Part shown: positions 37,875-47,206 of the stretch, one piece after another
How the letters are laid out: each line of letters opens with the position of its first letter
Numbering within the stretch: position 1 is the stretch's first letter
Source of the DNA: Rossellomorea vietnamensis
GTDB taxonomy: Bacteria; Bacillota; Bacilli; Bacillales; Bacillaceae_B
DNA length: 64,000 nucleotides
Direction: 5' to 3'
NCBI RefSeq assembly: GCF_008180415.1
Contig: NZ_VTEI01000007.1
Location: forward strand, 159,810 to 223,809
The notes under the pieces: generated by a model
The model's input: only the letters and a program-made list of their open reading frames with translations
Database searches by the model: none
What the model was told of the DNA's origin: nothing
Program-made: the position numbers and the translations under genes

Positions 37875-38657
37875 TCAATCCTCCTCTGCTTTTTCATCTT
37901 CAATAAACCGGTTAGAATCAAGACTCATCATTTGTTTGGCAGACATTCCATGTTTCTGTCTGAATTTACCTACTAAATAAAAACCAATAGCATACCCGAG
38001 CATGCTTGGATACTTTCCTCTTCCCAGCAGAAGCTGATCATGTCTGGAGTCGTTTTTTCTTAAGTGAAGTTCATTTTTAATGTGTTGATTCCATAACTTT
38101 CGGAGAAGAAGCTCACTATATTTTTTAGTCCATCCGCTGACATAATGATCACCGCAATATTCTTTCACAGCATCTTCTGCAAGCCCTTCGAATATGAGGG
38201 AATCCATCAATGTATATTCAGCAGGGTTCTTCTCTAATAGATTCATCCGGGTACAATGGTGATACTCGTGGACAAATAAAGCCTCCCATTCCTTTTCATC
38301 CTCTTCATCGGAAAGGAATAAATAAATTTCCTCTTTGAAGGATACACCCGATTTCTTCAATCCGCTGCTGAAGATTCCCCTGGAAGCTTGCACAGGAAAA
38401 ATATAGACCGGTATCGAGGGTCCCTTCCATAATGCCCGGTACTTTTTATAAAATAAATTAATTTTCTTCCATGCTTTCCGTTCCTTCAATGAGTGGACCA
38501 ATTGTTTCGTATATAGGGAAGGCGTGTACATTCCAAAAGATTGCAGATAGCTGTATAATTCGGCTGCCTCTTTACTTGTGATTCCTTTTTTCATAAGTAA
38601 TTTCTCAGGTTTCTCAGCATAGTCATCCAGCCACTTACTTGTTTCAATAACTCCCAT
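37875..38657 (-). CDS. yjaZ: Putative zinc protease YjaZ (DUF2268)
   Basis: The 260-residue protein has the zinc motif HEYHH (His130, Glu131, His134) inside ALFVHEYHHCTRMN, typical of DUF2268 predicted zinc-dependent proteases. The remaining sequence is soluble. It starts at 38657 with AAGGGGG and matches B. subtilis YjaZ in size and location (just beyond fabF). Its substrate is unknown. Confidence 0.9.
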   Translation of the reverse strand: MGVIETSKWLDDYAEKPEKLLMKKGITSKEAAELYSYLQSFGMYTPSLYTKQLVHSLKERKAWKKINLFYKKYRALWKGPSIPVYIFPVQASRGIFSSGLKKSGVSFKEEIYLFLSDEEDEKEWEALFVHEYHHCTRMNLLEKNPAEYTLMDSLIFEGLAEDAVKEYCGDHYVSGWTKKYSELLLRKLWNQHIKNELHLRKNDSRHDQLLLGRGKYPSMLGYAIGFYLVGKFRQKHGMSAKQMMSLDSNRFIEDEKAEED

Positions 38658-38770
38658 CAAACATCCCCCTTTTTCATCTTTTGAAACACCCTGCTGGAAA
38701 TCTTCTTCTTTCATTCTATTTGCTTCGATGTATAAATGCAGTTCTCGTATAAGTTGTGGTTATTTAAAAG

Positions 38771-39130
38771 TAAAGGATTTCCGCTCCAGGCGCACGACTC
38801 CGCGGGGCGGGCGTTGAGCATCGGCTTCGCCTGCTTAAAAAGTGGAAACGCCCTGATCAGCTTCGACAGGCAAATGTTCTCAAGAGAAAAAAAGGCGAAC
38901 TTCCTTTTATTCTCTTCGGGTTATTTGACCCCGAGGGGCTGGGCGCTGCAACTGGATTGGGGGTCTCACCTGTCTTCAAAAGTGGAAGCGCCCTGATCAG
39001 CCCCGACAGGCAAATGTTCTGAAGAGAAAAAAAGGCGTCTTTCCTTTTATTCGCTTTGGGTTATTTGACCCCGAGGGGTTAGGTGATTGAACTAAACGCC
39101 CGCAAGTCCCACAGGAGGTTGCCCGCCTTC
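38771..39130 (+). repeat. Element B, two copies in a composite
   Basis: Two cores (about 38855-38955 and 38980-39070) lie in tandem, inside outer arms that include GCGGGGCGGGCG and GGAGGTTGCCCGCCTTCCGCT. The outer arms match those of the copy at 20-340. An open frame over it (38736-38996) is a by-product. No gene lies in 38658-39505. Confidence 0.85.
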
Positions 39131-39170
39131 CGCTTCAATCCTTCTACGTGAAAATAGGAGGGAAATAAAG

Positions 39171-39206
39171 CATTCAAAAGCAACAAACTTTTAGAAAAGA
39201 GCCTAA
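39171..39206. repeat. Element A, right-end fragment
   Basis: AAAAGCAACAAACTTTTAGAAAAGAGCC is an isolated right end of element A, about 30 bp, next to the element B composite. Confidence 0.5.
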
Positions 39207-39447
39207 ATTAAAAACCAACAACATCACTTTCTAAGAGGCAGCAGAACTCAAAAGAAATTTTCTAACTGCCCATTCTTTGTGAAGAGCTATTTTCATGATT
39301 TTTTAAAAAACTTTAATGCGCCGGATTCCCCTATGGCAGAAAAGGAAGAGCAGTTTTCTCTTTCTTGCTTTCAAGTAAGTTGCTATGAACATGTTTTTTT
39401 TAGAGTTATTAATATTGATTTCAACAATTTTCCAGAAATGAACGAAA

Positions 39448-39500
39448 CAAAAAAAAGACTATTTCATAAGGATTTTTCTATATCCTTATGAAACAGTCTT
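39448..39500 (-). terminator. Terminator of fabF
   Basis: A long stem, AAGACT-TTTCATAAGGA with TCCTTATGAAA-AGTCTT, six bases from the fabF stop, followed by T-rich sequence on the minus strand. Confidence 0.9.
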
Positions 39501-39505
39501 GAGAA

Positions 39506-40750
39506 TTATTTATATTTTTTAAATACAATAGTTGCATTATGGCCGCCAAATCCAAGTGAATTGCTCATAGCCACGTTCACTTCCGATTTCCTGGCACCTT
39601 CTGTAACATAATCCAGATCGCAATCTGGATCAGGTGTCTCAACGTTGATTGTAGGCGGAAGGATATCATCCTGCAGAGCCAGTACAGAGAAAATTGCTTC
39701 TACTCCGCCTGCTGCACCCAGCAGATGCCCTGTCATGGATTTTGTTGAACTTACAGCCAGTTTATAAGCATGATCCTGGAATACTTCCTTGATTGCCATC
39801 GTTTCATATTTATCATTATAAGGAGTGCTTGTTCCATGTGCGTTAATGTAATCCACATCCTCAGCGGAAAGGCCGCCATCTTCAAGAGCGATTTTCATTG
39901 CCCTTGCCCCGCCTTCTCCTCCTGGTGCTGGAGCAGTAATATGATGTGCATCGCCTGTTGATCCATACCCTACGATCTCAGCATAGATTTTTGCTCCACG
40001 GGCAAGCGCGTGTTCAAGGTCTTCAAGAATGACAATTCCTGCTCCCTCACCCATAACAAATCCGTCACGTCCGGCATCGAACGGCCTGGAAGCTTTCGTT
40101 GGATCGTCATTTGTAGACAGAGCTGTGTTGGCACAGAAGCCCGCCATGGACATTTTGGTGATCGGTGCTTCAGTACCGCCTGTCACCATTACGTCGGCAT
40201 CGCCGCGCTGGATGACTTTGAAGGCATCTCCGATAGAGTTAGTTCCCGTGGCACAGGCTGTCACTGTACAAGAATTGATACCTTTTGCTCCAAGCAGGAT
40301 GGATACCTGCCCGGCAGCCATATCAGGAATGATCATAGGGACGAAGAAAGGACTCACTCGGCGGTAGCCCCGCTTCTGGAAGGTCTCGAACTGGTTTTCA
40401 AAGGTTTCCATTCCGCCGATTCCCGATCCAATCCACACTCCTACCCGGTTGGCTGTATCTTCTGTAATTTCTAGGTTTGCATCTTTCACAGCCATCATGG
40501 AAGCCGCTACTGCATATTGGGTAAAGCGATCCATCTTCCTCGCTTCTTTCCGTTCAACATATTCTTCAGGATCAAAACCTTTTAGCTCTGCCGCCACTTT
40601 TGCGGGATATTCATCTGCATTCAGCCTGGTCAGCGGGCCAATGCCGCTCTTCCCCTCAAGGATACCTGACCATGTTGTTTCTACATTATTACCAAGCGGA
40701 GTTACCGCACCTAATCCTGTAACTACTACTCTGCGCTTATTCACTTTCAT
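39506..40750 (-). CDS. fabF: Beta-ketoacyl-ACP synthase II
   Basis: FabF elongates acyl-ACP by condensation with malonyl-ACP. The 414-residue protein has the catalytic Cys166 in TACATGT, and two His in NAHGTST and [13 protein letters not shown]. It follows fabH by 62 bp in the same direction; the pair is likely one FapR-controlled unit. Length and order match B. subtilis fabHA-fabF. Confidence 0.97.
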   Translation of the reverse strand: MKVNKRRVVVTGLGAVTPLGNNVETTWSGILEGKSGIGPLTRLNADEYPAKVAAELKGFDPEEYVERKEARKMDRFTQYAVAASMMAVKDANLEITEDTANRVGVWIGSGIGGMETFENQFETFQKRGYRRVSPFFVPMIIPDMAAGQVSILLGAKGINSCTVTACATGTNSIGDAFKVIQRGDADVMVTGGTEAPITKMSMAGFCANTALSTNDDPTKASRPFDAGRDGFVMGEGAGIVILEDLEHALARGAKIYAEIVGYGSTGDAHHITAPAPGGEGGARAMKIALEDGGLSAEDVDYINAHGTSTPYNDKYETMAIKEVFQDHAYKLAVSSTKSMTGHLLGAAGGVEAIFSVLALQDDILPPTINVETPDPDCDLDYVTEGARKSEVNVAMSNSLGFGGHNATIVFKKYK

Positions 40751-40812
40751 TCCATCTCCTTTTTCTGGTCATAGAAGACATAGATTTATTAGCAACTGCT
40801 CTTTTATATCCG

Positions 40813-41748
40813 TTAACGTCCCCACCTGAGGGCAATCGCACCCCAGGTCAGTCCTCCTCCGAAGCCTACCATCACTAGGATATCGTCATCTTTTATCTTG
40901 CCGGCTTCCAGCTCCTCCACCAGTGAAATCGGAATAGAAGCTGCTGAAGTATTTCCATATTTATGGACTGTTTTGGACATTTTTTCCTCTGGAAGTTCAA
41001 GCCGCTGCCTTGAAGCTTCCATAATCCTGATGTTTGCCTGATGCGGAATCAGAAAGTCAACATCTTCTTTCTTCAATCCAGCTTTTTCTATCACATTAAC
41101 GCTGGATTCACCCATTTGCCGTACAGCAAATTTAAAAACTTCCCTGCCATTCATATAGATAAAAGCATCATTCTGGAACAGATGCTTTCCACCTGAACCA
41201 TCTGCACCAAGTTCAAAAGAAAGAATCCCTCTTCCCTCGGAAACCGGCCCCATGACTACAGCTCCTGCACCATCCCCAAATAGGACTGCTGTATTCCGGT
41301 CATTCCAGTCGGTAATCTTAGAAAGCTTTTCAACCCCAATAACCAAAACATGTTTGTAAGCCTTGTTTTCAATAAACTGCTTAGCTGTGATCATCCCATA
41401 CATGAATCCTGCACATGCAGCACTTACATCCATAGCTGCAGCTTTACTGGCCCCCAATCGCTCTTGAAGGATAGTTGCTACAGAGGGAAACGGGCGGTCA
41501 GGCGTTACAGTCGCTACTAAAATCAAATCGATTTCATTTGCTGAAATGCCCGAATCCTTGATGGCATTAACTGCCGCTTCATAGCTAAGATCCGAAGTAT
41601 CCATATCATCTCCAGCAATTCTTCTTTCCTCAATTCCTGTCCTTGTACGGATCCATTCATCTGATGTATCAACCATCTTTTCTAAATCGGCATTCGTTAA
41701 AACCTTTTCAGGCAGATATCTCCCAATCCCGATAACACCAGCATTCAT
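40813..41748 (-). CDS. fabH: Beta-ketoacyl-ACP synthase III
   Basis: FabH starts fatty-acid synthesis by condensing an acyl-CoA primer with malonyl-ACP. The 311-residue protein has Cys112 in DVSAACAGF, His in PHQANIRI and Asn in YGNTSAAS, the catalytic triad. The start at 41748 follows AAGGGAC and gives the standard length; the open frame continues to 41814. A FapR-like box lies upstream. Confidence 0.97.
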   Translation of the reverse strand: MNAGVIGIGRYLPEKVLTNADLEKMVDTSDEWIRTRTGIEERRIAGDDMDTSDLSYEAAVNAIKDSGISANEIDLILVATVTPDRPFPSVATILQERLGASKAAAMDVSAACAGFMYGMITAKQFIENKAYKHVLVIGVEKLSKITDWNDRNTAVLFGDGAGAVVMGPVSEGRGILSFELGADGSGGKHLFQNDAFIYMNGREVFKFAVRQMGESSVNVIEKAGLKKEDVDFLIPHQANIRIMEASRQRLELPEEKMSKTVHKYGNTSAASIPISLVEELEAGKIKDDDILVMVGFGGGLTWGAIALRWGR

Positions 41749-41857
41749 ATATAGTCCCTTCTTTCCGGTTTTATTGCCGCAGCATAAGATAAAGGCCATG
41801 ATCTTCTGCTGCATGTATACTGTAAAATTCAGCTTATAGTTAATATTTATATCAATT

Positions 41858-41875
41858 ATTATGACTTGGTACTAA
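41858..41875. promoter_or_regulatory. FapR-like operator of fabH-fabF
   Basis: ATTATGACTTGGTACTAA matches the FapR consensus strongly in its GGTACTAA half and in the first ATTA, less in the middle. It lies 110 bp upstream of the fabH start, like the site known in B. subtilis. Confidence 0.7.
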
Positions 41876-42004
41876 TTTTAACGAAAATCATCTATTGTTG
41901 CAACATTTTTATATTTTGACGCGTCTATGCGTTTGTCTATACAGGCACGGCAGTTGAACATATTCTATTTATATTAGAGCCCTACTAAAGGAAGGAGAAT
42001 TGCT

Positions 42005-42235
42005 ATGGAGCAGAAAGAGCGTCGTCCCCATCCCTTTGATATCATGGTTATGGGCAGGCGGGAAGAACCATCGGCTGCTGAAGAAGAAGATCATCCGGAT
42101 TATGAAACTGAGGAAGATCCTCAGGACAATGAAGATCTCATGTCACATATCGAAAATTTGATGACTGCTGTGTCTGATTTAAAGCCCCTGTTTCACAAAG
42201 CCATGCCCTTTATAACAAAATGGACGAAATCCTGA
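42005..42235 (+). CDS. yjzB: YjzB-like small acidic protein
   Basis: A 76-residue, highly acidic protein (REEPSAAEEEDHPDYETEEDPQDNED) with a hydrophobic C-terminal helix (LKPLFHKAMPFITKW). AAGGAAGGAG precedes the ATG. It occupies the yjzB position between fabH and comZ, divergent from fabH. No function is known. Confidence 0.75.
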   Translation: MEQKERRPHPFDIMVMGRREEPSAAEEEDHPDYETEEDPQDNEDLMSHIENLMTAVSDLKPLFHKAMPFITKWTKS

Positions 42236-42640
42236 TCAACTGGCTTCCTAAAGTTTGGTTAGGAGTGTTAATATCACTTATTAGCTCGTAACCTTCTATA
42301 TATATATCTAGAAGCAGCTCCCGCAAGTAGTCTTGCAGCATTAATTTTCTTTTTATTGGATTTGATGCTGTTTTTTTGCCTATTACAGCAACGTTCTCCT
42401 GAATTTCATTTTAAATGCTGTATAAGAGTCGTTATTACTGCATCTTGTTGGAGATCTAAAACTTCATGCTGTTCAATACGAGTTTTACCCCATCATGTTT
42501 TCGTATTTATGGATTTGATGCTGTTAAAAAGGAGACACTTCACTATCTGAAGATTTATAGCTTTCTCACCAAATCCTTGAGGCGTCACTTACCAAGTTGC
42601 AGCTGTCACAGCTGGTAAAGCGCCTTTAGGAATTATCAAA
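42236..42640. other. Intergenic region with short direct repeats
   Basis: No gene with a ribosome binding site is seen. The phrase TGGATTTGATGCTGTT occurs at about 42358 and again at about 42510, both followed by A or T tracts. Origin unclear. Confidence 0.35.
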
Positions 42641-42690
42641 CGGAAAGAAGAAGGACGAAATCCCTAGGGATTCCGTCCTTCAGCTTTTAT
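42641..42690 (+). terminator. Hairpin downstream of the yjzB-like gene
   Basis: GAAGGACGAAATCCC and GGGATTCCGTCCTTC form a long stem (one mismatch), followed by a short T run. Probably the terminator of the plus-strand unit. Confidence 0.65.
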
Positions 42691-42692
42691 TT

Positions 42693-42863
42693 AGGCTGTT
42701 TTCACATATATTGTTGCTTTCCGATATCCCCGGATACTAAGAGTTTTAACTCTAAACGGGTAGAGCAGCTCTTTTCTTTTCGGTTTTGCCAGATTTCTTC
42801 TTCGTAATAGGGTTATTTTTTGAAATTAGTATAGAATAGCAACAGAGTTTACGAAAAGAGCCT
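42693..42863 (-). repeat. Element A, copy 5
   Basis: Left end AGGCTGTTTTCACATATATT, right end ACAGAGTTTACGAAAAGAGCC. One of the best preserved copies; the interior has AGAGCAGCTCTTTTC and the ACTAAGAGTTTTAACTC hairpin. It ends directly at the comZ stop codon. Confidence 0.9.
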
Positions 42864-43052
42864 TTATTTATTTTCTTCCAATGCGTCTCTATGTCCCATT
42901 TGGTAGGCCTCATTCATAACCTGTGTAAAAAGGGTCATGAACGGCTGGATCATATCGATGGACAGTTCAATCCCTGACTGCTCCAATTGCTCTTTTGCTT
43001 CTGGCAGGTATTTCATAGCAATTTGCATAAATTCCATGTTTTTATCTTGCAT
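42864..43052 (-). CDS. comZ: ComG operon repressor ComZ
   Basis: The 62-residue helical protein (MQDKNMEFMQIAMKYLPEAK) matches ComZ, which represses the late competence operon comG in B. subtilis. It follows med by two bases, as in B. subtilis, so both form one transcript. Element A touches its stop codon. Confidence 0.92.
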   Translation of the reverse strand: MQDKNMEFMQIAMKYLPEAKEQLEQSGIELSIDMIQPFMTLFTQVMNEAYQMGHRDALEENK

Positions 43053-43054
43053 TC

Positions 43055-44014
43055 CTACTCATCCTTTCTTTCATGCGGGAGTTCACCCATTTTAATATAA
43101 TGACTAATATCACTTTCAATGACTTCCCGGAACTGCTTATCTACCTCCGGACTGAACTTCCCCATGGATATGACGCCGTCCTGGAAATCAAAGGGTATAT
43201 TTCCTGATTTCAGTTTACCATCCGAATATCTTTCCGCAACTACTTCGTATAGTTTGTCCACATGCTGAACAGTGCTGGTAAGGACCGTGGACTCTCCCAT
43301 ATCAGATTGATCTGATACATATCCAACCGCATGCAATCCTTTTTCTTTCAGCTTTTCAATAATAGAAACATTATATCCGTCTCCGGCTGGATAAACAACA
43401 TCCACATCTTCTCTTAATTGAATATGTAAAAGAACCATTGCCTTCTCTGTATTATCCCAGTCATCCGTATAATCAACCGTCACCTCAACACTGCTATCCT
43501 GATAGTCAGCACCTTCGATAAATCCTTTTACTTCCGGCTGCCAAGCATAAGAAGCAACAACCCCAATTTTTTTAGTTTCTGATTGTTGGGCAGCCGTCAT
43601 TCCGCCAAAGAACCCCATAGCGTATCCCTCAAACTTTAAACTGGTAGTATTCGGCTGGCTGGCATTACCATTGAAACTGACAAAATGCATGTCAGGATAA
43701 TCTGAAGCTATGTCATTGAAAAGGGAGGCATATTCCTGGCCATGCCCAAAAATCAAATTAACACCTTTCTTATCATACTCCGCCACTGCCTGTTCGACAG
43801 CCTGCCTTGTTGTCATTCCTTCTTTATAAAAGACATCTACTCCAAATTGAGACTGTATTTTGAGAAGCCCTTTATATCCTTTCGTTCCCCAAACCTGATC
43901 ACTTATGGTTTCTGGAACGAGAAGACCGACGTTCTCAAGGCTTTTCTTATCACCTTGCCCGGAACATCCAGTCAGTAAGAGAATCACAGTCAGGAAATAA
44001 AATAATTTCTTCAT
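43055..44014 (-). CDS. med: Competence regulator Med, BMP-family lipoprotein
   Basis: A 319-residue BMP-type (basic membrane protein) substrate-binding lipoprotein with lipobox LLTGC (Cys17) and motifs GHGQEYASLF and YPAGDGYNVSIIEK. Med is a positive regulator of ComK synthesis in B. subtilis despite looking like a binding protein. It forms an operon with comZ. No DNA-binding domain is visible. Confidence 0.92.
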   Translation of the reverse strand: MKKLFYFLTVILLLTGCSGQGDKKSLENVGLLVPETISDQVWGTKGYKGLLKIQSQFGVDVFYKEGMTTRQAVEQAVAEYDKKGVNLIFGHGQEYASLFNDIASDYPDMHFVSFNGNASQPNTTSLKFEGYAMGFFGGMTAAQQSETKKIGVVASYAWQPEVKGFIEGADYQDSSVEVTVDYTDDWDNTEKAMVLLHIQLREDVDVVYPAGDGYNVSIIEKLKEKGLHAVGYVSDQSDMGESTVLTSTVQHVDKLYEVVAERYSDGKLKSGNIPFDFQDGVISMGKFSPEVDKQFREVIESDISHYIKMGELPHERKDE

Positions 44015-44210
44015 TATAGCAACTCCTTAAGGATGCCAGCCGCAATCCGGCTCCGGTTTGCTTTCAAAACGAGCCTTGCAGTGGTGACATCTTGATTCGC
44101 AATTCTTCGCGAATTACTTGCAGGGTTCAATGGTTCCAGCAAGGGTTTGACTCTTCTATTTTACCTTGCTTTATGGATGAAGAAAAGAAAAAGTTGACTC
44201 CCGTCTGTCA

Positions 44211-44969
44211 TCAGGGCTTTCTCTGAAGCTCAAGTACCTCTTCAAATGATAAAGAAGCTTTAACACCAACATGCTTTAATTTTTGGGGGATGATGTCAAT
44301 ATAATTTTGAACTTCTCCCCTATCCGGTCCTGCCTGTTCCAGCAAACTAAGGCTTTTTTTCCAGCTGTCATGATCATCTGAAAGGAGCAGGATGCTTTCC
44401 AAACTTCTTCCATTATGGAGGACAGCCTGTGCTGCATCCTTTACATAAATAGCTGAACGGGGATCATCCACGAAATCATCTTCCTTGTCTGATTTAGAAA
44501 GCAGCTGCTGAAATAGAAAGGTTTCAGGCTGGCCGGAACCAAAGAGAGTAGGGAGATAAATAGAATATTGATTTGTGATGTCTTGCTCCTCTAAGAATTG
44601 AAGAAAATCAGAGAGTTCAGTTTCTCCTGATCTGTTAGAAAGCACAGTAGGAAGCAATACGGCTGCCTCTTTAAAGGATTTTTTGTTTTTTTCAATGAAA
44701 CTGCTAATATCCTTAAGAGTTTTGCTCCTCTTTCTTTCTGTAAAGTAATCATATAAATTAATAAAGACTGAAGCTTTGGCAGCCTCCTCAGGAACCTCCT
44801 GATCCAGGTGCTGATAAGTGATATTTGAGTTTCTGCCCACCTCCAGCCACCTGTCTCCTGCTGCATTGGCAGAATCGGCTGCCAGTACTTCCAAACCTTC
44901 TTCGAGCATTGCCAGGCACAATTCAAAACCTAAAAACCCCATGGCACCCGTTACAATCGCTTTTTCCAT
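44211..44969 (-). CDS. yjaV: NAD-dependent epimerase-like protein YjaV
   Basis: The 252-residue protein opens with the Rossmann motif TGAMGFLG (7-14). It lacks the usual Tyr-x3-Lys of extended SDRs where I would expect it (only NQYSIYLP is nearby), so catalysis is doubtful. It follows yjaU by 27 bp, and sits before med as in B. subtilis. The function is unknown; a link to cell-surface sugar metabolism is only a guess from the fold. Confidence 0.8.
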   Translation of the reverse strand: MEKAIVTGAMGFLGFELCLAMLEEGLEVLAADSANAAGDRWLEVGRNSNITYQHLDQEVPEEAAKASVFINLYDYFTERKRSKTLKDISSFIEKNKKSFKEAAVLLPTVLSNRSGETELSDFLQFLEEQDITNQYSIYLPTLFGSGQPETFLFQQLLSKSDKEDDFVDDPRSAIYVKDAAQAVLHNGRSLESILLLSDDHDSWKKSLSLLEQAGPDRGEVQNYIDIIPQKLKHVGVKASLSFEEVLELQRKP

Positions 44970-44996
44970 ATTTAAATATTCCTCCTCACTTCCAGT

Positions 44997-45737
44997 TTAA
45001 AGTTGTTCATGTAATGAAAAGTATGAAACGATCTTATAGGAAGCTTTATGTTTCTTTTCCGGAAGAATGATATATATTTCTCCGGGGAGACGATTAATAT
45101 TTCGCTCTATATATATATCATTTATGAGGGGAAACTGATTTTTATAACGGTAAGCGTTGATTGATTGAATTGTATAAAGCGGTTTATCTGTTTTCTTGAG
45201 GTCCTTGCCCGCATGAATGCCTGCGTTTACCATATCCTCACATTGCTGCTCCTCAAGGTTATAAGCCATTGTGATTTCTTTCATAAGTTTTTTATAGAAG
45301 AACTTTTGCTCTTTTTCTTGTGAAAAATGTTCATATAGGGAGATGCAGGGCGTCAACATAACTACTGAACGTATTTGATGTCCCATTGAGGACAATAATT
45401 TTTCAATAATCAACCCTCCCATCCCCTCAGCAAGAATGTGCACTTTCTCGTTAATGATTTCCCTCCGTTTTACATAGTGGTACAGACGCTGAGTTAAACT
45501 TACGGCTTTATCGCTTCCCCAGTTTGCTCCATATAAATTCGAATAAAAGACAATGTACCCTTTTTCGGTAAGTTGACTTATAATCGAATTCCTTGTCTCC
45601 TGCTGCATCCAGAAGCTGCTTTTCTCATCTACATAATGATTGACATCCCCCATAATCATGACCGCAAACCCATTCGGCCGGAAAGGATAATGCACAATAC
45701 AATGTTCATTGTCGATGGTAAAAATTCGTTGGCTCAT
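44997..45737 (-). CDS. yjaU: Alpha/beta-hydrolase-like protein YjaU
   Basis: A 246-residue protein with the alpha/beta hydrolase outline: strand VMIMGDVNHYVD, helix, then a nucleophile-elbow position AEGMGG (103-108) and a long helix. The elbow usually reads G-x-S-x-G; here the Ser is Gly105, so it is unlikely to be an active serine hydrolase. It is the first gene of a unit with yjaV and occupies the yjaU position. Function unknown. Confidence 0.75.
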   Translation of the reverse strand: MSQRIFTIDNEHCIVHYPFRPNGFAVMIMGDVNHYVDEKSSFWMQQETRNSIISQLTEKGYIVFYSNLYGANWGSDKAVSLTQRLYHYVKRREIINEKVHILAEGMGGLIIEKLLSSMGHQIRSVVMLTPCISLYEHFSQEKEQKFFYKKLMKEITMAYNLEEQQCEDMVNAGIHAGKDLKKTDKPLYTIQSINAYRYKNQFPLINDIYIERNINRLPGEIYIILPEKKHKASYKIVSYFSLHEQL

Positions 45738-46785
45738 CTAAAAAATCCCCTTTTATCAAGCTGTCTTTCGTAGCTATAATGATGTTCGTCTAAGCAAACA
45801 CACAGCTAAACATAACTAGTCATGATAGTCTATGAAAAATTCTCTTAAAGGTATGGGGGACAGCCTAAAAAACAGTAAAATCCAAGCTCGTTTCATTTCC
45901 GTTCCAGCTTCGATCCAATTTGCACAGCTTCTCTTCTGCCGATAATAGGTGATACTGCAAAGTACATGGGCCCCTTCCCTCACTGCAAGCAAATGTTCCT
46001 AAGAGAAAAAAACGGTCTTTAATTTCTAACGGGTTCTGTTTTCGAGTACAAAATTAAAAATTGCACATCAAAAGGAATGTAAAATCTTACTAATTTTAGC
46101 ACTCCTTTTTTTTGTTGATTTAAGGTTATTCTTGCTGGTAAATCTGTTTAATTGGTAATTCAAAATGCACCCTAAATAGCAAATGACAGAAGTTTTTGTT
46201 CTGCAAAATTTGAGGTGCAATTTCCTATACACCTTTCAATCCCAATACAAATATATAGGAAAACAGTTAACTATAAATAAGACAGCAATGATTAGATTGG
46301 AACTGAAGGTGCGTGACGTCTAGTTCCAGCACCCAGCCCTGCGGAGTCACGCACCTGGAGTGGAAATCAATAGACATTGTTTTCGGGTGCAAATCACTCA
46401 ACCTTTTCTTTGGCTAATTAGAAGTTTGTACTTCAAAACAGAATCCGTTACTTTATTTTTATTCTCATATTTTTTTGCCCCCGGGGATCAGCTGCTGGAG
46501 ATGTGGAGATGTCTTCAATAAGGCTGCTTGATTTCCAATCATGTCTTATTTTCCCATAAAGGGGTACTGTTTTTATCGTATACGTTCAGGTTTGCCCGCT
46601 GATCGGACACAAAGAGTCCACATACAAGAAAAGGTTTACATTCTTAAACTGAAAATGATTTATTATTTCTCATTCTTATGGTACTATAATACAGAAAATG
46701 TTTTATTTAAGGGATCAAAGATAGTTCCCTTCTGGACTCTATAACATTCTGTTATACATAGATGCAAGGAATTGAGGTGAATGTT
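45738..46785. other. Large intergenic region with inverted-repeat remnant
   Basis: About 1 kb without a supported gene. TAACGGGTTCTGTTTT at about 46028 occurs inverted at about 46450 as AAAACAGAATCCGTTA, bounding a segment of roughly 430 bp that also has TTGCACATC / GAGGTGCAA inverted. A worn element B piece lies at 45960-46015 and 46316-46365. An open frame of 67 residues at 46541 lacks a ribosome binding site. Confidence 0.5.
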
Positions 46786-46968
46786 TTGAAATACTTTTGG
46801 ACTTTCTTTTGGACTTTCCTGCTTGTAGAAATGCTTACGTATGTAGTTAGTTCCATGACAGGAGCTCATTTTGAGTTCCAAACCGGCGCTATTCTGTCTG
46901 TGCTTGTTACAATCTTGCTTTTTGTCGTTTCAATGATCATTCCGAACGATCCTGTGGAAAAACATTAA
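46786..46968 (+). CDS. yjzD: YjzD-family (DUF2929) small membrane protein
   Basis: A 60-residue protein with two hydrophobic segments (about 4-22 and 35-52) around a loop with GAHFEFQTG. The start is TTG at 46786, preceded by GAGGTG. Size, pattern and position beside yjaU and yjzC fit the DUF2929 protein YjzD, of unknown function in the membrane. Confidence 0.8.
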   Translation: MKYFWTFFWTFLLVEMLTYVVSSMTGAHFEFQTGAILSVLVTILLFVVSMIIPNDPVEKH

Positions 46969-46976
46969 TCTAAGCT

Positions 46977-47010
46977 AAAAAAGAGAATCCGCTCGCGGAT
47001 TCTCTTTTTT
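46977..47010 (+). terminator. Terminator of yjzD
   Basis: AAAAAAGAGAATCCGC and GCGGATTCTCTTTTTT around a two-base loop. Confidence 0.9.
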
Positions 47011-47012
47011 TA

Positions 47013-47206
47013 TGGCTCTTTTCATAAACTTTGCTGCTATTTCAGACTACTTCCGAAAAAAACAACCATAATTTATCAGAATACCCTCGTAACAGGAAAA
47101 GAAAAGAGCTGCTCTCTCAGATTTGAGAAAAAATCTTTAGTATACGGGGAAAAATCCGGCACTTGGGATTTTTCCGAAGGCAACACTGTATGCTAAAACA
47201 GCCTTT
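47013..47206 (+). repeat. Element A, copy 6
   Basis: Left end ATGGCTCTTTTCATAAAC, right end GCTAAAACAGCC, with the AGAAAAGAGCTGCTC block and a longer interior. Both ends abut other features: the yjzD terminator on the left and the clpB stop codon (47207) on the right. Confidence 0.9.

Noticed and set aside
39279..39491. 70-residue plus-strand frame before the fabF terminator
   Set aside because: It runs into the fabF terminator and has no convincing ribosome site.
46541..46744. 67-residue plus-strand frame before yjzD
   Set aside because: No ribosome binding site, composition of intergenic DNA.
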